Of a stretch of 26,110 nucleotides of DNA, positions 22,272-26,110 are shown piece by piece (positions within the stretch are counted from its first letter, which is position 1; each line of letters begins with the position of its first letter). Below the pieces are notes generated by a model, which was not told where the DNA came from, searched no databases, and saw only the letters and a program-made list of their open reading frames with translations. The DNA comes from a virus. The translations under genes and the position numbers were made by a program. Location: the IMG/VR virus record IMGVR_UViG_3300046007_013028, positions 1 through 26,110 of that record, one strand, 5' to 3'.

Positions 22272-22434
22272 CGTCTTCTATCTCCTCATCGGGATCTAGT
22301 GTGTCATCTAAAAAATCGTCATCGTATGACTCACGATATACAGTGGTCACACACTCAGCACAAAATCGGTACTCAAAGCCCTGCAGGTAGTCTAGCCCTT
22401 GGAGTCGAGCCCCGCATTTGATACATCTTGACAT
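22261..22434 (-). CDS. Small zinc-ribbon protein with acidic tail
   Basis: This gene encodes 57 residues and is too short for usual length cut-offs. ATG 22434 has GGAG 8 bases upstream. Two CxxC pairs, CIKC (residues 4-7) and CAEC (25-28), are spaced as in a zinc ribbon. From residue 36 the protein is almost purely Asp and Glu (DDDFLDDTLDPDEEIEDDDE). The gene overlaps the end of thyX by 43 bases and the transglycosylase start by 11, in phase with the tight packing of the cluster. Acidic-tailed zinc ribbons often act as DNA mimics or protein-binding modulators, but no function is shown here. Confidence 0.7.
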   Translation of the reverse strand: MSRCIKCGARLQGLDYLQGFEYRFCAECVTTVYRESYDDDFLDDTLDPDEEIEDDDE

Positions 22435-23093
22435 CTCACCAGCTCCATAGATCGAGGAAAGTATATGCGGGCTAAGTCTAGCACAGCTTGAGCAAAATCG
22501 CGCATCTCTTTTTGAGCGTGATCATCAAGTCGGAGCTCAATGAAATTCATCACCGCCTGCAGGCTAGCAGTCCAGATCGCTTTAGAGTACATCCCCACTG
22601 GTAGCATGACACGCGCCTGCTCACGACATACGCCCATATCGATCAGCTGAGCGTAGTTTTTATAGGCTACCTCATACGCCTCTTCTAGCAGAGCGGTCGC
22701 CTTCATCTGCTCATCCCTAGGCAAGATCCCCAAGGAAGATTGTTTATTTTTGCTGTCCTGCAGTCTCCAGAGCACAGGGCGAAAAGCCTCACTCTCTCCC
22801 ATATCGACATAGCGGGCTGAGATTTCATTCCAAGAGCAACCAACTTGATGTTTCATCCACTGCCTCAACACAAAGATCGGGGCTGATATCTCAAAGCGGA
22901 TCGAGGCGTGCCTAAAAGGGGAGGTGTGCTTATTTGCCCATAGATATCGCAGAAGCTTCTCATCACGATCAGACCACTCTTTAGACTCTTTGTCATAGCT
23001 GACTCTAGCGGTATTTACGATCATGAGATCGCTACCTAGCACACAGCCATCGCTCACTCGCACATATCCATCATGTACAAAAATTTGATTCAT
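22392..23093 (-). CDS. thyX: Flavin-dependent thymidylate synthase
   Basis: This gene encodes 233 residues from ATG 23093, with AAAAGG upstream. It makes dTMP from dUMP using FAD, NADPH and methylene-folate. HTSPFRHASI (56-65) binds flavin and nucleotide, FVLRQWMKHQ (74-83) leads into the signature region, WNEISARYVD (88-97) follows, and Arg161 in ARVMLPVG is the conserved dUMP-binding Arg. The usual RHR of the signature is KHQ (81-83) with one more residue before the Ser, a variant known from phage-type ThyX proteins. Arg188 in FIELRL also fits the family. It is the first gene of the leftward group 21401-23093 and is fed by the dCMP deaminase. Confidence 0.92.
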   Translation of the reverse strand: MNQIFVHDGYVRVSDGCVLGSDLMIVNTARVSYDKESKEWSDRDEKLLRYLWANKHTSPFRHASIRFEISAPIFVLRQWMKHQVGCSWNEISARYVDMGESEAFRPVLWRLQDSKNKQSSLGILPRDEQMKATALLEEAYEVAYKNYAQLIDMGVCREQARVMLPVGMYSKAIWTASLQAVMNFIELRLDDHAQKEMRDFAQAVLDLARIYFPRSMELVRCQDVSNAGLDSKG

Positions 23094-23187
23094 TTTACTT
23101 GCCTTTTCAAAAAACCAGTGATAGAATGTTTTAGAATTTTCTATTGAAAATCATCAATTTATTATAACACAAACCAAGGATAAAATC
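23094..23187. promoter_or_regulatory. Divergent intergenic region between thyX and the rightward packaging group
   Basis: On the minus strand there is a perfect -10 TATAAT (23161-23166) that would serve thyX. On the plus strand TATTAT or TATAAC lies around 23160-23168 and would serve the rightward genes. Neither has a clear -35, as is common in some AT-rich hosts. ATTTTC (23136-23141) and GAAAAT (23146-23151) form an inverted repeat that may be an operator. The two -10 elements overlap. Confidence 0.45.
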
Positions 23188-23559
23188 GTGAATTTACAAC
23201 AGCTGTATTCCCACTTAAAAGATTTACCCGCTAAGGCTTTTATGCCTATATGGGATGGCGTACTGCCCCAAGACCTCAGAGTCTATCTGCAGGGTAATAA
23301 GATCGTGATCACCTATCACACATACGAGGATGATAGACGATGCCATATCACAGCCCATCAAGGAAGATTTAGAGCTCTTCATTTATGCCGAGACAGACAC
23401 GCCAAGGCTGGAGGGATGTCAGTCATGCTATTCGATGGGGCTGATATGCAAGCGATCCATCAGCCCCTATTTAGTCAGGCTGGAGGTCTGCTGACCAAAC
23501 AGGGGCAGATGATACAGACATACTTTACCGATGACGAGGGCACATATGCAGACCTATAG
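23188..23559 (+). CDS. Hypothetical early protein
   Basis: This gene encodes 123 residues. The start is GTG 23188, supported by AAGGAT 6 bases upstream. It is a soluble alpha/beta protein with several His and Gln residues (CHITAHQG, LHLCRDRHAK), no membrane segment and no recognised motif. It leads the rightward group 23188-26110, and a 23-codon ORF overlaps its end by 14 bases, just as neighbouring genes overlap. Function unknown. Confidence 0.6.
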   Translation: MNLQQLYSHLKDLPAKAFMPIWDGVLPQDLRVYLQGNKIVITYHTYEDDRRCHITAHQGRFRALHLCRDRHAKAGGMSVMLFDGADMQAIHQPLFSQAGGLLTKQGQMIQTYFTDDEGTYADL

Positions 23560-23617
23560 CCCATGGGATAAAATACTTTTTGATGCGCTAAAAAAAGCAA
23601 GAGAGAAAACTAAATGA
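23546..23617 (+). CDS. Possible 23-residue microprotein
   Basis: ATG 23546 overlaps the previous gene by 14 bases and its TGA overlaps the ssb start as ATGA. GAGG lies a few bases upstream. The product (MQTYSPWDKILFDALKKA then REKTK) is a short amphipathic basic helix. Both overlaps are of kinds repeated through this genome, which argues for a real coupled gene. It could also be a coupling leader without a functional product. Confidence 0.45.
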   Translation: MQTYSPWDKILFDALKKAREKTK

Positions 23618-23925
23618 TCAACTCCATCACACTAGCAGGCAGAGCAGGCAAGGATTTTATCCTAAAGCCCATTGGTACAACACTCACAAAGGCGGTGGGA
23701 ACTATCGCATATCAGAACAGAAAAGACAGTCCAGTCAGCTGGTTCAATGTCGATATCGTCTCTTTTGGGGCTGATACCACAGCCAAGCGAGCATCAGAGC
23801 AGATCAAAAAAGGCGATCTCGTTTTAGTGGAGGGCAAGATGTTATCTAATCAGTCCGAGGACGGTAAAACCTATTGGCGATTGGAAGCCCACAGCTTCAA
23901 TCTGCTCAATAAGGAGCAAGCATAA
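23614..23925 (+). CDS. ssb: Single-stranded DNA-binding protein
   Basis: This gene encodes 103 residues from ATG 23614. The OB-fold pattern is clear: INSITLAGRAGKDF at the start, VGTIAYQNR, a WFNVDIVSFG strand, an ASEQIKKGDLVLVEGKM segment and KTYWRLEAHSFNLL at the end. It coats ssDNA at the replication fork and during annealing by the RecT-like protein. It lacks the acidic C-terminal tail (DDDIPF type) through which bacterial SSB recruits host partners, so it may work independently of host SSB contacts. It is shorter than E. coli SSB (178 residues), as is usual for phage forms. Confidence 0.88.
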   Translation: MINSITLAGRAGKDFILKPIGTTLTKAVGTIAYQNRKDSPVSWFNVDIVSFGADTTAKRASEQIKKGDLVLVEGKMLSNQSEDGKTYWRLEAHSFNLLNKEQA

Positions 23926-24137
23926 TGTTTTCAGCACTAGACATCTTTTTAGAGATATCACGCCTAGAGCAAGATGGCATCATCACAGAGCAGACCATAG
24001 ACGCCATCGTTGATAGTCTACGCCCAGATATGGACGCGATAGGCATATCTGCAGAAGCCCAAAGGCGTACAGCCGTCATCTACTCTGCTATCGATAGCCT
24101 ATGTAAAAAAGGACATACTACTCATGAAAAAAATTAA
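23925..24137 (+). CDS. Small hypothetical protein
   Basis: This gene encodes 70 residues. ATG 23925 shares a base with the ssb TAA, and AAGGAG lies upstream. It is predicted fully helical (ALDIFLEISRLEQDGIITEQ then AIDSLCKKG), with no metal site or membrane segment. The family is not recognised. Its place between ssb and a ribbon-helix-helix protein suggests a small regulator or replication helper. Confidence 0.6.
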   Translation: MFSALDIFLEISRLEQDGIITEQTIDAIVDSLRPDMDAIGISAEAQRRTAVIYSAIDSLCKKGHTTHEKN

Positions 24138-24351
24138 AAGGTCGAGCCATACGCTCTATCTATCGTCCCGCCTCATCGACAAACTCAACGAGCTCTCTGA
24201 TGCGATCAGCTCTAGCCCATCAAAGATCATAGAGGCTTGTGTAGTCGATATCGTCGATGACAAGGCGTCAAGAATCAAAGCATTTATAGAGTCTGTCGAT
24301 GTCGATGATAGTATAGAGAAAATAAGCAGTCGCATCTATAAGGGGGAATGA
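24124..24351 (+). CDS. Ribbon-helix-helix (CopG/Arc-like) DNA-binding protein
   Basis: This gene encodes 75 residues from ATG 24124, overlapping the previous gene by 14 bases. The N-terminus has the RHH pattern: a beta strand (SHTLYLSS), helix 1 (RLIDKLNELSDAISS), then SPSKIIEACVVDIVDD as helix 2. The C-terminal third is helical and acidic. RHH proteins bind DNA as dimers through the strand, often as autoregulators. Placed just before TerS, it may control the rightward packaging group. It might also be an antitoxin, but no toxin gene lies beside it. Confidence 0.65.
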   Translation: MKKIKRSSHTLYLSSRLIDKLNELSDAISSSPSKIIEACVVDIVDDKASRIKAFIESVDVDDSIEKISSRIYKGE

Positions 24352-24863
24352 TGGGCATCGATGACAGGATCAAAAAACGCAAGCAGATCGAGGCTCTCGA
24401 GGAGACAGCAGAGATCGTCCAGTCGACCACGCAGGAAGCCCCCATAAAGAGCACTGCCGATGCTAGAAAAGAAAAAGTACTCTTTTTTATCTCTCAGGGC
24501 ATGAGTCAAAGGCAAGCCTCGATCATGGCTGGAGTTGATCCTGCTACAGTGGCTAGATACAAAAATCTTGATCCTGTTTTTGCTCACGAGATAGAGCAGG
24601 CTAGGCTGACATATCGCATGATGCTAGTCGATAGAGTCAAGATCGCCACTGAGACGGACTGGAGAGCTGCCAAGTTTCTCCTAGAAACACAATTCGCAAG
24701 TGAATTCGGGCAAAAGCAACAGATCGAACTCACTAACACAGACAAACCTAAATCAATCATAATCGACATGGTCAATCAAATACGAGGGATAGCAGATGAT
24801 AAACCTAGTGAGCAGGCAGAAGCCCCAGCCCAGGGCGACACAGTGGACGATGATCAAGGCTGA
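24351..24863 (+). CDS. Terminase small subunit-like HTH protein
   Basis: This gene encodes 170 residues. I prefer ATG 24351, with AGGGGG about 4-7 bases upstream; ATG 24348 is just too close to it. Residues about 50-75 (QGMSQRQASIMAGVDPATVA) are a helix-turn-helix, followed by a helical region with TDWRAAKFLLETQFASEFG, a pattern common in small terminase-type phage proteins. The C-terminus is acidic and polar. Small terminase subunits bind the packaging site and guide the large subunit. The large subunit lies one gene further on, which supports this. A DNA-binding regulator is possible. Confidence 0.7.
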   Translation: MGIDDRIKKRKQIEALEETAEIVQSTTQEAPIKSTADARKEKVLFFISQGMSQRQASIMAGVDPATVARYKNLDPVFAHEIEQARLTYRMMLVDRVKIATETDWRAAKFLLETQFASEFGQKQQIELTNTDKPKSIIIDMVNQIRGIADDKPSEQAEAPAQGDTVDDDQG

Positions 24864-25464
24864 GGATGGGACAGTCTTTGACCTCAACGATGCAGATAAT
24901 CAAACGACCATCGAGAAGATGCTGGGCAAGTCTTTTAAGGGGCTGTCGGGATATAGCGACGATCATGTGGTGAGCTACTATATCCTGCTAGAGAGATACC
25001 TAAAGCAGGCTAAGATTTTTGAGAACCGAGAGCGCATTTTAGGCTACCTAAAGGCTGTCGCAAGAATCCACTATCTATCAGGCTACCTCAATGCAAGGCG
25101 ACGGCTCAGATATGAAATAGCAAGCTGTGATATCATGAGCGTCATGCAAAAAGGGACGCCGATCGCCACACGCAGAGACTGCCAGAGCTACAACGATCAA
25201 CAGCTCGATTGTTTCTATGTGAGAAATTCGGATGTCGAGTCGATAGCCGTAGAGGACTCTATGATCTTAGAGATGGACCTGGCAGATCTACTAGATGGCG
25301 TACATGAAAAAGACCAGTATATGCTCAGCCTCATCATAGACGAGTATAGGCATATCGACATAGCTAGAGATATGGGGCTAAAGGCAAACACGGCTTTTAC
25401 TATGGTCAATCGGCTCAAAAAAAAGCTACGCACTAGATGGAGAGAGCAGTATGAAGCTCAATGA
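24796..25464 (+). CDS. Sigma-factor-like transcription regulator
   Basis: This gene encodes 222 residues. ATG 24796 has GAGGG (24784-24788) 7 bases upstream, so I keep it although it overlaps the TerS-like gene by 68 bases; ATG 24850 is a weaker choice. Residues about 75-107 (ENRERILGYLKAVARIHYL then NARRRLRYE) resemble sigma region 2, and residues 158-213 (DLADLLDGVHEKDQ, HIDIARDMGLKANTAFTMVN, RLKKKLRTRW) resemble region 4 with its helix-turn-helix. This is the layout of an ECF-type sigma factor or of ArpU/RinA-type late activators. It lies between TerS and TerL and could redirect host RNA polymerase to late promoters. Confidence 0.55.
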   Translation: MINLVSRQKPQPRATQWTMIKAEDGTVFDLNDADNQTTIEKMLGKSFKGLSGYSDDHVVSYYILLERYLKQAKIFENRERILGYLKAVARIHYLSGYLNARRRLRYEIASCDIMSVMQKGTPIATRRDCQSYNDQQLDCFYVRNSDVESIAVEDSMILEMDLADLLDGVHEKDQYMLSLIIDEYRHIDIARDMGLKANTAFTMVNRLKKKLRTRWREQYEAQ

Positions 25465-26110
25465 TCTGCAGATGAGCCTCATCAAAGCCCTGCTACTATC
25501 GGCGGACAATTTTATCGCCGTCCGTGCAGGTTGGGGCAGTGGCAAAACATCAGCCCTTGTCTTTGCCTTGGCAGCATGGGCAGAGGCTCATCCCTCTCTG
25601 TCTAGTCTGCTGATCACAGATACAGCAGGCAGATATAGGCAAGTGCTAGCCCCCGAGATTCAAAAGTGGCTAGGCGATGAAGGCTGGATATATCACGCAC
25701 TCGAGGGCAAATGGACTGCCCCCAATGGTCATGTCGTATGGACTCGATCATATTTTAGACCGGGTACGCAGGACGCTTCTCAAAACAGCCTCGAGGGGCT
25801 CAATATCACGTCGGGGCTAGCGGTGATAGATGAGTGTCAGATGCTGACTGAGGAGGTAGCCTATAAAGCCCTTGGGCGTCTGCGATCAGGTCCAACGCCT
25901 AAGCTAATCATGGTCGGTCTGCCTGTATGGGATGCGTGGTGGGTAAAGATGGCAGAGAAGGCGGGATGCACGCCTCTATTTTTTACTAGCTATGTCAATC
26001 AAGACAACTTGTCTGCAGACTGGTTCGAGGCGACTAAAAATTTACCTGAGGACGAGAGGCGGGCAATGATTGAAAATATGCCCATGCCCCCAAGTGGGAT
26101 GATCTATTCC
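25451..26110 (+). CDS. terL: Terminase large subunit (partial, N-terminal)
   Basis: ATG 25451 overlaps the sigma-like gene by 14 bases, with GGAGAG upstream, and the frame stays open to the end of the window (220 residues). The Walker A motif is RAGWGSGKTSAL (about residues 25-36). Walker B is LAVIDECQMLTEE (about 123-136), with catalytic Glu after the Asp. Then a motor region with PKLIMVGLPVW follows. This is the packaging ATPase; the nuclease domain lies beyond the window. The portal gene is expected next. Confidence 0.9.
   Translation, partial: MKLNDLQMSLIKALLLSADNFIAVRAGWGSGKTSALVFALAAWAEAHPSLSSLLITDTAGRYRQVLAPEIQKWLGDEGWIYHALEGKWTAPNGHVVWTRSYFRPGTQDASQNSLEGLNITSGLAVIDECQMLTEEVAYKALGRLRSGPTPKLIMVGLPVWDAWWVKMAEKAGCTPLFFTSYVNQDNLSADWFEATKNLPEDERRAMIENMPMPPSGMIYS

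Noticed and set aside
25503-25524. CGGAC and GTCCG hairpin as a packaging site
   Set aside because: A 5-base stem with a 12-base loop inside terL is common by chance and nothing else marks it.
1-26110. Integrase, excisionase, att sites or tRNA genes
   Set aside because: I searched for tyrosine or serine recombinase motifs and cloverleaf-like segments by eye and saw none; they may lie outside the window.

Overview
This window is most of a tailed-phage (siphovirus-type) genome or prophage infecting a Gram-negative bacterium. The evidence is a large-terminase start, a lambda-like G/GT tail chaperone pair with a programmed frameshift, a tape measure protein, a tail hub, a fibre, lysis enzymes, a RecT-like annealing protein, a DnaB-type helicase and a nucleotide-metabolism set. 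I see no sheath or contractile baseplate genes. I see no integrase, attachment site, tRNA or bacterial housekeeping gene, so lifestyle cannot be decided. The host cannot be fixed. Heavy AGC, AGA and CTA codon use, AT-rich promoters and an 8-G tract would suit Campylobacterota, but this is a weak guess.

Layout. (1) 1-14838, rightward: end of a head-tail or tail-completion gene, major tail protein, G and G-T chaperones, tape measure, three unrecognised structural proteins, an 879-residue hub-like protein, two small proteins, a 761-residue fibre, three small fibre-like proteins, an M15 peptidase endolysin and a holin-like membrane protein. Almost every gene overlaps the next by 1, 4, 8, 11 or 14 bases, which suggests translational coupling. 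(2) 14885-16813, rightward: a B12-dependent class II ribonucleotide reductase. (3) 16808-20241, leftward: RecT-like protein, a small acidic protein, DnaB-type helicase, a small membrane protein and a Cro/CI-like regulator. (4) 20257-20343: a compact divergent control region with two facing promoters and repeated operator-like sites. (5) 20344-21420, rightward: a replication-initiator-like gene holding tandem repeats and a palindrome that could be the origin. (6) 21401-23093, leftward: dCMP deaminase, an exported transglycosylase, a zinc-ribbon protein missed by length cut-offs, and ThyX. (7) 23188-26110, rightward: a hypothetical gene, a 23-codon ORF, SSB, two small proteins, a TerS-like protein, a sigma-factor-like protein and the start of the large terminase.

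How it works together. NrdJ makes deoxynucleotides, dCMP deaminase makes dUMP, and ThyX makes dTMP, so the phage feeds its own DNA synthesis. The initiator-like protein, helicase, SSB and RecT-like protein form the replication and recombination set. The terminase at the right edge and the tail at the left edge imply that the portal, protease and capsid genes lie just outside the window, so the genome is probably circular or permuted and cut in the head module.

The most interesting points are the complete frameshift signal with a stem at near-ideal distance (2026-2090), the sigma-like gene between the terminase subunits, the control region at 20257-20343, the repeat-bearing initiator gene, the roughly 80-residue insertion in the helicase motor, and a ladder of small fibre-like genes whose C-terminal Trp-Arg codons lie over the next ribosome binding site.
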